From positions 23,671,419 to 23,735,418 of the forward strand of contig NC_087070.1 in NCBI RefSeq assembly GCF_963678635.1: a stretch of 64,000 nucleotides of DNA. The letters are read 5' to 3'. The notes under the pieces are model-generated. The model searched no databases. It was not told where the DNA came from and saw only the letters and a list, made by a program, of their open reading frames with translations. A program made the position numbers and the translations under genes. Origin of the DNA: Symsagittifera roscoffensis (lineage: Eukaryota; Xenacoelomorpha; Acoela; Convolutidae). Below are positions 1 through 11,610 of the stretch, one piece after another (the first letter of the stretch is position 1; every line of letters begins with the position of its first letter).

Positions 1-2889
1 TGATTAAGGTTGAAGTCGGGGCTTTGTTCGTTGCTGGATCAAAAGCAACTCTGAAACATAGACTCAGTACCACCCCGCGTCAAAGTCTTGGTTGTTTTGA
101 GATGCCAACGGTGTAATATAGGCTGAACATTTGATTTTTTGAAGATTTGTTCTCAGATGTTGCCAGTTAACTTCAAAGTATTGAAGTTTTGAGCGAAAAT
201 CAGATCATAATTTGTTGACTAGCTTGCCAAGTTTCTGGAAAAGCGCTAGCAAGAATATATTAACACACATGAGATACAAGTTGAGTTATCCTTCAAGTTC
301 TAACACTTGATTTTGGTGTATATCATTTTGAGGGCAAGAACCGCGTTTGAAACTGCATTTTTTCATCCGTAATACATTGGCCCACTGTTGCAAAGGAGGT
401 AGTTCTTTCCCTCACGCTTTTATTTTTTGGTCGAGTTTGAACATGAGTAGAACTTATTTAGCCTTATACGCTTACTCGTGCATCGTCGCTCCTCCTCCGC
501 CTTGTTTGCATGTCTTGGTTCGAAACGGAAAAGGCCTCTGCCGAGAGTTTACCAAATCAATTCTTGCAAAGAAAAACTCAAAACCTTGCACAAGTCATTG
601 AATTTTTTGTTTTCGAAATTTCTTCACTCCTTTCGTTGAGTGAAAAAATTTCTTACCAAAACTACAATTTTGAACGATACGCATTTTTTGTCAGTGTTGT
701 TTTAACACTTTTCGTACTGGTTGGGTCAGTCTCATGCAATTCGAACTAATTGCGATAAAGGTTAAGTTTTTGTGTGTTATGGCCAATTTCAGGCATAAAG
801 TGACAGTTCTTCTCGAAAGATTGCTTTTTTTCGTGTGATCAATCAACAGAATATTAGTAAGAAAACAACGGTTTTTTATGCTCATTGGTAACAATTGAAT
901 CAGTCAAGCGGGTTTTAGTAATTATTCAAGTTCGAATTAACTCATAATTGGTACAAACCACAATGCTTGAAGGTTTTCGATCCCGTATCGGTAGATACTT
1001 TGTTCTGCTGAGGGCTTGACATTTAGTGCAGGTTCATAATCCTTACAAAACTACTTTTTTATTATTCAAGCCAACGTGAATTCAGTTTCTTCATGAAAGC
1101 GTAAGCAGGCAAAAGATATACCTTGTGAGCTTACATATTATTTTTAGCAAAACGGTTGAAGGTACCCTTTTAGGCTCATGGAGAAGCCAAACATCTAAAT
1201 TTTAAGGCTGCTCTAACTTTTCGTTCATTTTCATTTAAATATAGGCAACAAATCTATCTTTGTTAATTGAATACTATACCCGCACATTGTTGGGTTGTTG
1301 AAAGTTTCCCATTGATGCAAAACTCAAGATTAAACAAATATTTCATTAGATCAGAATAAACTTTGCGAGTTTTTCAAAAAAATTGAATGACCAGCACCAA
1401 AGCCTAGCCGGTTACATAAAATGCAGAAGTCTCCAACACTGCCTGCAAATTTTGACCAATTTTTCTTCTAACCCCGAACTCATCAACGATTTTATGTGGG
1501 AGTTTCCATCACTGGACTCTACAGGTGATCTAGTTTCAATTTAACTTAAATTAGCGCTTTCTGAATTTTTCTAGGTCTTTCTATGATTTTTTGTCTTTGA
1601 TATTTTTAGTCGCACCTAAATTTAAAAAAAAATCAATCAGTTGATCTTCATCAGCTTGTTGATTTACGCCTATCACGAAAGTTTCAAAAACAGCAAAAAC
1701 AGCAAACTCGCCTTTTTGAAAACGGTTGATTTTGATCTCCCTCGACAGTTTGTACATCCCCAACAGTAAGATCAGCAGTGGCACTTATGGTAGCTAGAGC
1801 AGCAGCGACTTCCCTCATTACAAGTAGACAATGAGCTGCTAATAAATAAGTTGTAAAGTTGTTGGGCAAATGAAAGCCCAATTGACAAAAATCATAAAAC
1901 AAACGTGAGTGTGAAGAAATTTTTTTTTTGTAATTTTAAGAGCGTTTGATCCTTGATTGGACACTTATTACAACTATAAACAGTTTACTTTTTCGACAAA
2001 ATTTATAACGCTCACATCGAATTCGTATAACATGTTTGTAAATGTCAAAGGACAAAAGTTGCACTCGAACTTTTCTTGATATTTGTTAAGCAAATAATTT
2101 TAGGAAAAAACTAGAGCCAAGTTATCTCCAACATTAAGTTAAAAAAAAAACAAGAAAGAGAAAAAGTATTTTTTCGTCCACAAAATTCAGAGAAAACATT
2201 ATCGAATTGCGCGCGCAAATCTGAACCTGAACAACTTTTCCAGCCAAAACTCAAAGTTTCCGCCAAATTATTCCCGCTTCATAACAAATGTTTGAAAAGG
2301 CTTGATCTGTAAAAAAATGTTATGCTTTTCAAATAAAAATGATAAAATTCAATTGAAAAAGACCCATTTTTTGATTAGGGCATATTAAAAACCTGAAGTA
2401 GATTTTCATGTTTTTGATATGAAAAAAAAATTTATTTTTTCAATTTCATAGTTCACTTTTTCATTTTTTGTTTGAAGTGGTAAAAAATATTTCAACCTTT
2501 GGTTTCAAACTTACTCATGAAATTTATAATAATATCAAAACTCACTATCGAAATTAATCAGTCAGGTCTCAGTACTTTAAAAGGACTTGTGCATAATTGA
2601 ATTTGATATTGGGTTTTGTTTTGTTTTAAAAATCTTTTCGAATAAGGTTCTAATCGGAATAGACTATTTTTACCTCGACAATTACTTGAAACCCTTTGAA
2701 ATTTTTAGATTACATGCTACACTGCATCATGCCGCAGCAGTATCTTTGCAAGAAATTAGTACAAACGGACCTGGTTAAGCATATGTTTCACCTTGTCCAA
2801 TTAAAAGCTGTCACCCTTTTGTTTTGCTTCGTTTTGCATAAATTCAAAGCAAATTGTTTCATTTGTTGGAATTTTGAACAAAATTCATA
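1..2889. other. No recognisable gene
   Basis: AT-rich sequence with many stop codons in all frames. The longest open stretches are under 90 codons and show no family motif, splice pairing or repeat relationship to the rest of the window. The last few hundred bases may hold the eroded 3' end of the polymerase pseudogene that begins to the right on the minus strand, but I could not follow it with confidence. Confidence 0.5.
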
Positions 2890-3162
2890 TTAGTACAATG
2901 AAAAGAAACCAAAAAGTTGTTTCATAATAGTCCCACTTTTTTGCGTGAAAATAATTTTTGAAAAATTACTCAAAACACTACATATGAAATCCACTAGGTA
3001 TTTCATCAATTCCACATGCTCAAACAACTTATCATTTTGACCTGAATTGCCATGAAATACAATTTTATCAGAAGTGTTCTGGTAAACATGAAAAATGAAA
3101 AAGCCACCATGAAAAAAAATAATTTCTATTCCGTCTGCAAAAGTTATCTGGTTGGATACAGA

Positions 3163-3222
3163 CGTATAAGTTTTCTTCAGCAAGTGATAAGTAAAGTGAG
3201 TATGTATCCATCTCCAACTCTT
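3163..3222 (-). other. Remnant of polymerase palm motif C with a changed aspartate
   Basis: The minus strand reads FEELEMDTYSLYLSLAEE here. It lies downstream of the VVDARREGDE palm block, where family B polymerases carry motif C (DTDS, two metal-binding aspartates). The second aspartate is replaced by tyrosine (DTYS, 3208-3197). This adds to the frameshifts as evidence that the gene is dead. Confidence 0.55.
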
Positions 3223-6200
3223 CAAATTTATTTACATCACAGAACTTGTCAAAGAAGTTGCAGTATAGCTCCTACATTCTCAGCTTTGCATACTGCAATG
3301 TGAAAACCCACCAATGATGGGTTCTCTGTGTTCAAAGGTTGATTTTATCAACTCCACCTCTTACAAGTCTTTCTCAAATGTATTCAGTCCTTTGAATAAG
3401 GGTTTATTGATTGCCCTAAAATTTATTTTCATCGTTCAGATATTTTGTGATTGTATGCCCGGATCAATCCATGATCTGATTTTCATAAGAGGAGTTACCC
3501 ATAAGTTTCATTGTTTCTGCTACAACTCCTGATAGAGGGTTTTCATCCCCTTCTCTTCTAGCATCAACCACTGATGGCATGCCATTATTGAAACGTTTTT
3601 GAGGAAAAAACTTATCAAAGCGGTAAATTTTGGTGCATTGCAAACCAAGTTCCAAATAGAAGTTAAAGATAGGGGTTATAACTGTTCCATTTTCTAGCTT
3701 AAAACTAGAAATCAGCTTTCTCTCAGGATGTTTCAACATCTGGTTTTCGATTGCATAGTTTTTCACGTATTCATCAATATCGTTTCTTCCCACTTCGATT
3801 TTATTGAAAATTGGAGAAAAATTGTCAAGTTGTGATATTAGTTTTTCTGGAACAACCAAATAACAGTCAACATAAGCAAAAAGTAATCCATCTTTTATTT
3901 TTGCAAAAAGGGAATCTGTAGAAAGAGTTCTTTTCTATGGAATGTTGGTTTCAGCATGATTTTTGATCTGGTCATTGATTTTGATTTTTTGCCACCACTC
4001 ACACTCCCACATTTCTTCAGTTTTGTATCCCTTCTCTTTTATGTAACTCCGTCTCATTGCATCCTTATCTTTCTTCTTATTACCTCGTTCAGTATCCTGG
4101 TCTGTTAAGAGGAAAGAAGAGCTTCTTGATAGGAACGGAAGTAGTTTAACATCCCATTGGCTCGAATACTGTTTCACAGTAATCACAATATCCGTCCACA
4201 TTAAAACAGTAAATTTTTCAGAAGTGAAAAAGCTCTCAATTTTGCTATCTGTTCTTGTTTCCTGGTAGAAATATGTTCTCAAAGTTGTGAGATCGGATAT
4301 GTCTGGTATTAAACTTCTGCGTATCAGTTCAAATTCCCATCTCGTAAACAATCATGTTGGCATATCCTGACAAATTTATGAAGAATAAAGCTGGTTCTCG
4401 TCAATTCCAACGATCGATTTACTTATGATTCATGAAATTCGGTTGAACACAATCGAAGGACGACCAGTCATTTCAACTCAGATTTTTTAACATATATCAT
4501 CATTTTTTTTCGCAAAATGGATAAAACATGTAGTTTGTAGATTTGAGCAGACATAAGTTTTCTATATTTGGAAGAGTGCATCGAAGTTTCAACATGTCTA
4601 TCCCTTTGTTATGATGAAACCTTTGCAATGCTTCCAGGGTTGAAACAAAATCCTTGTTGTTGTACCAATGCAAAAAAACTTCGAACACAGTCATTCCTTT
4701 TTCTGTCAGGTCTCTTGTAAGTATTTGTGTTTATCCCTACCAGATGGGGTACAGTCCTGATATGAAGCTTTTTCAGCGCTTGCTGCTCGTCAGGCCCACT
4801 CTTTTGCAGCTTCTCTTAATCAATAAAATCTTTGTCTAGAGGATTATTATTACTATGTTTACTGAAAAATGCTTCATTCAGTGGCAACTCGAGAACATCA
4901 GGTTTGTCTGGGTTATCAAACCATTCATAGGGGAAAAATCTATTTGTTTAGTTGGCTTTATAGGGTTTGAGAAAGGAATCCAGAATTGTTGCGGCACCCA
5001 GAAACTTCATTATATCGAGAAAAAGAAACAAATGAAAAAGTTAGATTTTTATTTTTGACCTTTCTTGTTCTTTATCGCGATTCAAATAGAGGTTTAGGTA
5101 GGACTTGATCAAATTCAGTTCATATCTACGAATAAAAAATCCAAAAACAGGCAAAGTAATCACATAACTCTTAAGATGTTGTTTCAAATTAATGAGCAGA
5201 TTTTTCTGAATTCTCAAAATTGTGTTGTTGACATATCTGCTTCTTCTGAAGCTTCTGAGTTCTTGTCTCTCTCATTGAATTGACCCACATTTTTTTTCAT
5301 TCGTTCATTGACAACTACCTCAATATCTTGAAATTTGAAATTTTTTTCTCATATCCAGCCTACTTTTCTCAGCCTACAGCTCGAAATCAAATGTAAAGTT
5401 CTTTGGCTCATTAATGTCAAAAGATGGGTTCATCAATAAGATTCGATGATTAAGAGACTGAATTTTGTACATGTTTTCAAAAATTTGTTAGATTTTGAAA
5501 AACTTTGTTTTCTTCAGAAACTGGAAGACTGAATTCTTCCCAATTTTTTAAACAAGGTTTTCCGAAGCTCATACATGATCTTTGGGTGAATATGCTTCAC
5601 TCAATGCTTGTATTCTATTAGATGTTTGTTAAAATTGTCGAATTTATTGAAAAAATTGTCAAAACTAGGACAACGGAAGCATTTGAAAAAGCTATCTATA
5701 TCATTTGTATGAATTAAATGATTGTTAAATCTCAGTACTTTGACTGTGTTATCAAATCTTCCAATACTTCGTCAAGCTAGTTCTTTATATTCACCTTCAT
5801 GGATATCGAAATCGTAGAAAGAAAAGTTTCCTTGCACAATTTCGCAGACAACAGGTAATTCTTCTAATGAAAAATTTTAGGATCATAACCAGACTTTGTT
5901 ATGAAGTCGATATCATTGTGTCCGTTTCTGTACATGGCCAAAGCGCGGAAAAGACATACATGATCTTTGTAAGGTTCCTTGTCTTTGTTGGATAAACGAC
6001 AGTTCACTTGCGTATCTTGCGTATGTCTTAGTTAAGGCTCAGGTGGGACAGAATCCGGACATCATATTGTCAAGATATTGAGCAAAGCACCAAAAATTGT
6101 GATGTTAGTAATCAACATGAATCTCCGTTATGTGTTTTGACGTTCCTTGGTACATTGTATCACAATATCAAGTTTTACTTCTTCTCCTGAGATTGTTATC

Positions 6201-6659
6201 GAATCTGCTTTATTTCACCGCAATTGTTATTTTTCAAGTAAAGTTTTGTTTTCATGGACGTAGAATGATAGATATTGATCAAATTCAAAATTTCGATGAA
6301 CAAACCCCAGAAAAATGTTGAGTTTAGCGGCAGAATCGAGCTTGTTGAAGAATTCTTCAAGTTTCTCGTTAATCATGTTAGCATCTGACTTAAAAAATTG
6401 GAATTTAAATAACATATGTTTGCCATTTTCCATCTCCATTTCCATAAGAAAACGTTGAAAAGAACTAAGCTCCTCCTTCATTTTTTCACTATCTTACCCT
6501 TCTTCCCCCACAACCTTGTTCAAGTCAGTCACCGTATCATTAGGTTTCCGTTGCTTAGCTCCTTGTTCCTTTTTGTTGTTTGTTCACAAGAAGAGCAAAC
6601 CGTCGACTGCTTCGAAATTGGTTGAGCACGCCTCTTGGCAACATTATACTCCATCTCTT

Positions 6660-6809
6660 CTTTTTTGTTTTTGTATAAAAACGAACGTTCGGACACTTAT
6701 GCTCTTTTTGCTTTTCACATCTCTTTCGATGTCTCGCAGCATCATATCTCCTGTATTAATCACCACAATTCTCGCACTTGACTTTCTTATTTCGGTTTAT
6801 AGCAGGCAT
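6660..6809 (-). other. N-terminal zinc-finger remnant of the polymerase pseudogene
   Basis: An ATG at 6809-6807 opens a short basic stretch with the spacing C-x2-C-x11-H-x3-C (CENCG, then RRYDAARHRKRC). One stop codon lies at position 18, inside the finger. It sits upstream of the recognised polymerase fragments on the same strand, so I take it as the N terminus of that protein. It could instead be a separate small zinc-finger gene. Confidence 0.45.
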
Positions 6810-7009
6810 TATTTATAAAAAAATAAAAAGTAAACTGGGATTAAAAAAATGTTTCAAATTTAAAAACTTAAAGTACCAATTAAAAAATGAGAAGAAAATT
6901 ATTTAATATCTCTTTGCGAAGTAACGAATTGTAAAACTTGAACTAAAACTCAAACGAATGTTTCAATTGAATTAATGATTTAGTCCAAAAAAAAACTAAA
7001 TTGATACAA

Positions 7010-7245
7010 ACAATGACGTCATCGCATTCGCAATTATCCTTTTTAAGGTCTTGGCGTTAATTCTTATGTTGTTTAAATGACATCAACACTTACGCAAATT
7101 TCCTTTTATAGTAATGACGTCATTCTTTAGGAGTGACGTCACCAGCCACGCAATTTTCCTTTAATGTTAATGACATCATTCTTTAAAGATAACTGGCACC
7201 AACGCTCACGCAATTTTTCTTCTAAGGTAATGACGTTATCGCCTA
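7010..7245. repeat. Degenerate 55-65-bp tandem repeat with TGACGTCA palindromes
   Basis: Four imperfect units each contain a CGCAATTTTCCTTT-like stretch (near 7028, 7093, 7149 and 7208). Between them lie TGACGTCA at 7014-7021, 7115-7122 and 7134-7141, and one-base variants at 7171-7178 (TGACATCA) and 7231-7238 (TGACGTTA). TGACGTCA is the binding site of CREB/ATF-type bZIP proteins. Whether it acts as a regulatory element is unknown; it lies between the polymerase pseudogene and the repeat array. Confidence 0.6.
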
Positions 7246-7420
7246 CAAAAGTTTCCTTCAGTAGTTCTAGTATTTTCCAAAACAATTCCCAATCAATCAG
7301 AAATAAAAAATTTCTAGGCATATTTGGTTGAAATTTAATCATTATTTGAAAAGTATCATTTAAAAAACGTTTACTGTAAAAGAAAAAACAAAATTTTCGT
7401 GTGATTTCTTTCACAAGAAA

Positions 7421-7713
7421 AATTTGGAACGATGGGAATGATGTCACAGATTAGAAAACAAATTGGGATGGACTATCTTGAGGTTTTTGATTGAAGAATT
7501 GTGGCTCAACTTATAATCGAGTTCCTCTTTCCCTGAGAATATTAAGGATCTGTGGAGAACCCAATTACAACCGAAGAGGATGAAGGGATCTCTGTGCCAA
7601 GGACTCCAGTCGGCGAACCCCCAATACAACCACCGGCGATAGATGGATCACCAGCTTTGCACTCCATTGAGAATTTGCAAAACACTTCTGCTGTGCGACA
7701 AGTTACTCTATAA
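7421..7713 (+). pseudogene. Array gene copy A0, 5'-truncated
   Basis: Only the second half of the gene is present, joined at about 7421 to unrelated sequence. The frame ends at a TGA (equivalent to 8956-8958 in the next copy), followed by GAA TAT TAA, and then stays open for 54 codons to the TAA at 7711-7713, reading EEDEGISVPRTPVGE and HSIENLQNTSAVRQVTL. There is a further in-frame TGA before the main stop (VFD*). I do not recognise the protein family. Truncation and stops make this copy non-functional. Confidence 0.6.
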
Positions 7714-8337
7714 GAAGAAAAGAAAACATTCCGTATTATTTCCTTATTGATGAAATAGATTCTTACTATTGTCTCATTCTTTTGGACGTTGATGCTGTCC
7801 AAAACAGAGTTCTCCGACTAAGAGAAGGCCTATTTAGACCTTTGACAAGGTAAGAAATTATATTTATTTTGGAAGTTTTGAGGCTGATAAAAAAGTCTTT
7901 CAAGACTCTTTTTATTCCCCCCGATTCCCAAATTTGTCAAAACTCACCAGTATTGTCTTTAATCCTCTATTCCCTTGAAGATTTCAAAGTTCAAAATCTT
8001 GCTTGAGAAGGTTTGAAATCAGATTTCCATTGATTTGCTTTGAAAAAATATCAATTTTGAGCTATCATCTCATGTTTACAACAAAATGAAAGGAATTGAC
8101 TATCTACTGAAAAACCAACATTTATTTGTTGGTTATATACAAAAAAATTAAATGAGTTGATGAAAAAACTTCTGAAAATGCTACTTTTTCTTAGTTTTCT
8201 TTCTTTTGGTATTTGTATGGGGAATTTTGTTATTTTAACAGCAAACAACTTGTGGTTACTTATTTTTTCGCATTTTCTGTTTCGTACGTTTTTACATTTT
8301 TGAAAGTTAGGATTCCTTGAAAGATGAAGTTTTTGTT

Positions 8338-8492
8338 GATTGGATACGACAACCTAAATTAAATGAAAAAATTTTGCGATTGGAAACAACAAATTGATTA
8401 GACTGCCCTAATTGCAATTTTTTTCTGATTGGATAGCTGAATTGTGATTGGATGCAACTAGAGTCCATATGAGAAAAATCTATTCTTATTGG
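8338..8492 (+). promoter_or_regulatory. Cluster of GATTGG (inverted CCAAT) motifs upstream of gene copy A1
   Basis: Five motifs lie at 8338, 8378, 8427, 8446 (all GATTGG) and 8487 (TATTGG), about 150-300 bp before the gene. GATTGG is the reverse complement of CCAATC, the core bound by NF-Y. Several sit in a longer shared word, GATTGGATACGACAAC or GATTGGAAACAACAA. The cluster recurs at the same place in nearly every unit, so it is probably part of the promoter. No TATA box is evident. Confidence 0.5.
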
Positions 8493-8640
8493 TTAAACCA
8501 ACACATTTGAGTTGAAGGTACATTTTTAAAAAAAATCAATTTGTTTTCAACTTAACTACAGTCAGCTAGCTCCTCTCTCAGCTCTAAATCAATCATGTTC
8601 CTTGTTCCATTTTCCTTCAACCAGTTACTGATTTCTCAGA

Positions 8641-9135
8641 AAGATCTTCTCCGTTCAGAACAACAACCTCACGTACTCGGTCAAGCTTTTACCAGAATTG
8701 ATGACGATCAAGGTGCTCGAGTCAACCTCTGAGATTTTGTTGGTTCAAATGGATGTCCCAGCAAAAAAGTGGCACGTGATCAAAATCATGAGGAGAGACT
8801 TCAGTGTAAAACAACAGATACAGATTCCCATCACACAGAATCAGTTTGGAACGATGGGAAGGATGTCAAAGTTTGGAGAACAAATTGGGATGGACTATCC
8901 CGAGCTTCTTGACTCCAGAATTGTGGCTCAACTTATAACCGATTTCTTCTTTCCCTGAGAATAATAAGGATCTGTGGAGAACCCAACTACAATTGAAGAG
9001 GATGAAGGAATCTCTGTGCCAAGGACTCCAGTCGGCGAACCCTTAATACAACCACCGGCGATAGATGGATCACCAGCTTTGCACTCCATTGAGAATTTGC
9101 AAAACACTTCTGCTGTGCGACAAGTTACTCTATAA
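8641..9135 (+). pseudogene. Array gene copy A1, unrecognised protein, no ATG
   Basis: The frame is open from directly after an acceptor-like ATTTCTCAG through 105 codons (KIFSVQNNNLTYSVKLLPE to LITDFFFP) to TGA at 8956-8958. Where other copies have ATG this copy has AAG, so it lacks the usual start. After the stop come GAA TAA TAA and then 55 open codons in the same frame, rich in E and P (ENPTTIEEDEGISVP, TPVGEP, QPPAID), to TAA at 9133-9135. The product is a small soluble-looking protein with alternating hydrophobic strands and no signal peptide or membrane segment. I do not recognise the family. Confidence 0.5.
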
Positions 9136-10268
9136 GAAGAAAAGAAAACAATCCGTGTTATTTCCTTATTGGTGAAATAGATTCTTACTTTTGTCTCATT
9201 CTTTTGGACGTTGATGCTGTCCAAAACAGAGTTCTCCGACTAAGAGAAGGCCTATTTAGACCTTTGACAAGGTAAGAAATTATATTTATTTTGGAAGTTT
9301 TGAGGCTGATAAAAATGTCGTAAGATAGTCTTTCAACACTCTTTTTATTCCCTCCCAATTCCTAAATTTGTCAAAACTCACCAGTATTGTCTTTAATCCT
9401 CTATTACCTTGAAGATTTCAAAGTTCAAAATCTTGCTTGAGAAGGTTTGAAATAAGATTTCCATCGATTTGCTTTGAAAAAATATCAATTTTGAGCTATC
9501 ATCTCATGTTTAAAACAAAGTGAAAGGAATTGACTATCTACTGAAAAACCAACAATTTCTTGTTGTTTATTTACAAAAAAAGTTAATGAAATAATGAGAA
9601 AACGTCTGGAAATGCTAATTTTTCTTTGTTTGCTTTCTTTTGTTATTTTTTTATACAGTTCTCCGACTAAACAAAGGCTTTTTTTGGAAAAATTAAACAA
9701 TCGAAGAGTTTTTTTGAACCAATTATTGATTATCAAAGCTTTGAACACACGGCTGACTGACACTTGATAAGGAGAGAAATTTTATTTATTTTGGAAAAAT
9801 TGAAGGAAATGAAAAAGTCGCATGATAATTTTTTTAAGACTTTTTTCCCTCCCAATTCCCAGACTTGTCAAAACGCATTAGCATGGTCTTTAATCCTCTT
9901 TTCCTTGAAAATTTTCGAAGTTTGAAATTTTGCTTGATAATTTTTGAAATCAGATTTCCAGGGATTTGCTTTGAAAAAATCATCAGTTTTGAGCTATCTT
10001 CTCAAGTTTACATCAAAATTAAAGAAAGGAATTATCTACTCAAAAACAACTTTTTCTTGTTGGTTATATACAAAAAAAATTAAATGAGTTGATGAGAAAA
10101 CTTCTGAAAATGCTACTTTTTTTTAGTTTTCTTTCTTTTGGTATTTGTATTGGCAATTTTGTTATTTTAACAGCAAACAACCTGTGGTTACTTATTTTTT
10201 CGCATTTTCTGTTTCGTACGTTTTTACATTTTTGAAAGTTAGGATTCCTTGAAAGATGAAGTTTTTGT

Positions 10269-10424
10269 TGATTGGATACGACAACCTAAATTAAATGAAA
10301 TAATTTTGCGATTGGAAACAACAAATTCATTAGACTGCCCTATTTGCAATTTTTTTCTGATTGGATGGCTGAATTGTGATTGGATGCAACTAGAGTCCAT
10401 ATGAGAAAAATCTATTCTTATTGG
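10269..10424 (+). promoter_or_regulatory. GATTGG cluster upstream of gene copy A2
   Basis: Motifs occur near 10269, 10309, 10358, 10377 and 10418, with the same spacing as in the previous unit. They precede a gene copy that is itself truncated. Confidence 0.45.
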
Positions 10425-10573
10425 TTAAACCAACACATTTGAGTTAAAGGTACACTTTTAAAAAAAAATCAATTTGTTTTCAACTTAACTACAGTCAGCT
10501 AGCTCCTCTCTCAGCTCTAAATCAATCAGGTTCCTTGTTCCGTTTTCCTTCAATCAGTTACTGATTTCTCAGA

Positions 10574-10768
10574 AAGATCTTCTCCGTTCAGAACAACAAC
10601 TTCACGTACTCGGTCGAGCTTTTACCAGAATTGATGACGATCAAGGTGCTCGAGTCAGTCTCTGAGATTTTGTTGGTTCAAATGGATGTCCCAGCTCAAA
10701 AGTGGCACGTGATCAAAATCATGAGGAGAGACTTCAGTGTAAAACAACAGATACAGATTCCCATCAAG
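10574..10768 (+). pseudogene. Array gene copy A2, 3'-truncated
   Basis: The same frame as A1 is open from AAG at 10574 for 65 codons (FSVQNNNFTYSVELLPE to QIQIPIK). It stops matching at CCATCAAG, where the next repeat unit begins with GTAAACTTACAC. The junction fuses the middle of the gene to the start of a unit and by chance or descent creates a good splice-donor-like AAG/GTAAAC. The missing C-terminal half means it cannot give the normal protein. Confidence 0.55.
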
Positions 10769-11273
10769 GTAAACTTACACAATCAAAGAGTTCACTTTTA
10801 AACCAAAAATTGAGTATCAAAGCTTTTTATTTACGACTGGATGACGCTTGATAAGGAAAAAAAAATTAATTTATTTTGGGAAAATTGGTCAAAAAGACTC
10901 GTCGCATGATAATTGTTCACAGTTACTTTTTACTACCTACCCAATTCCCAAAATTGTCAAAGCTCCTCAGCAAAGTTCTGCTTTCCTTCATTTCTGTAAA
11001 GATTTGCAAAATTCAAAATCTTCTCAGTTTTACATCAAAACTTGACTATCTACTCAAACATCAAGAATATATCAATGATTATATACAAAGAAGGATAAAT
11101 GAGTGGATGAAGAAACATGTGGAAAAGCTATTTTTTGTTTTTTTTTGTGTTATCTATATCATTAATTTTTCTTGTTTTTGCAGCAAACAACTCGTGGTCG
11201 TTCAGTTTTAAATTTTTCTTTGTGTAAATTTTTACATATTTGTATGATTTGATTCAAAAAAATGCGAAAATTT
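10769..11273. repeat. 5' part of array unit A3
   Basis: AT-rich leader part of the unit, with the shared words ACTTACACAATCAAAGAG and TGAGTATCAAAGCTTT and the pyrimidine-rich TTACCTACCCAATTCCC stretch. The same order is seen in all later units. Open stretches here are low-complexity and change between copies, so I see no gene. Confidence 0.6.
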
Positions 11274-11457
11274 TTTGATTGAAAATGACAGCCTAAGAAA
11301 CATTTTTGTGATTGGAAACAACAACTTCAACAAACCGACCTAAATGGAATTTTACTTCTTATTGGATACGACTTTTAATCAAAATTTCTCTAAAAAGGAA
11401 GCAAAATTCTGGTTGAATTTGACTACCGTTCATACACAAAAATCTATTTTGATTGGT
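11274..11457 (+). promoter_or_regulatory. GATTGG cluster upstream of gene copy A3
   Basis: GATTGAAAATGACAG (11274), GATTGGAAACAACAAC (about 11309), TATTGGATACGAC (about 11358) and GATTGGTGAAATCC (about 11447) show the array's characteristic word followed by a CGAC or CAAC tail. Some members have drifted to GATTGA. Confidence 0.45.
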
Positions 11458-11600
11458 GAAATCCACACATTTGAGCTAATGGTACCCCTCACTCTTAATT
11501 AAAAATCATTTCATTTTCATTTTAACTACAGTCAACTATCTCCTCTCTCAGATCCAAGTCAGTCATATTCCTTGTTCCAGTTTCCTTTAATCAGTAACTT

Positions 11601-11610
11601 CTTCCTCAGA
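11601..11610 (+). promoter_or_regulatory. Acceptor-like CTTCCTCAG directly before the ATG of copy A3
   Basis: A pyrimidine-rich acceptor ending in CAG lies one base before ATG. In later copies the word is ATTTCTCAG followed by A and ATG (for example 27431-27443). In nematodes this arrangement marks trans-splicing of a leader RNA next to the start codon. Use of the site is inference. Confidence 0.4.

Larger units (their letters stand above)
2890..6809 (-). pseudogene. Family B DNA polymerase of a Polinton/adintovirus-like element, broken
   Basis: Minus-strand fragments in successive frames read, in order, as one large family B DNA polymerase of the protein-primed type carried by Polinton/Maverick and adintovirus-like elements. 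Such enzymes copy the element's own linear DNA. Visible pieces from N to C terminus are a zinc-finger remnant (6809-6660), an N-terminal domain piece (6481-6227), a fragment with HWYNNKDFV and HHNKGIDMLKLRCTLPN (4694-4500), a piece with MFTRWEFELIRRSLIPD and EEMWECEWWQKIKI (4351-3935), a palm fragment with VVDARREGDENPLSG and KLMGNSSYENQIMD (3859-3464), and a motif C remnant near 3200. Many stops and frameshifts separate them, so no polymerase can be made. Homology fades before about 2.9 kb. The family call rests on motif resemblance; Polinton versus adintovirus cannot be settled here. Confidence 0.8.

Noticed and set aside
510-540. Possible tRNA B-box-like GGTTCGAAAC near 516
   Set aside because: No A box at the right distance and no cloverleaf could be drawn.
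7542-9224. Minus-strand open frames of 86-98 codons over the 3' ends of array genes (MDSINVQKNE... in A0 and A1)
   Set aside because: They are antisense to the array gene. The plus frame shows conserved start context, upstream GATTGG motifs and more synonymous-type differences between types A and B, so I take the minus frames as shadows.
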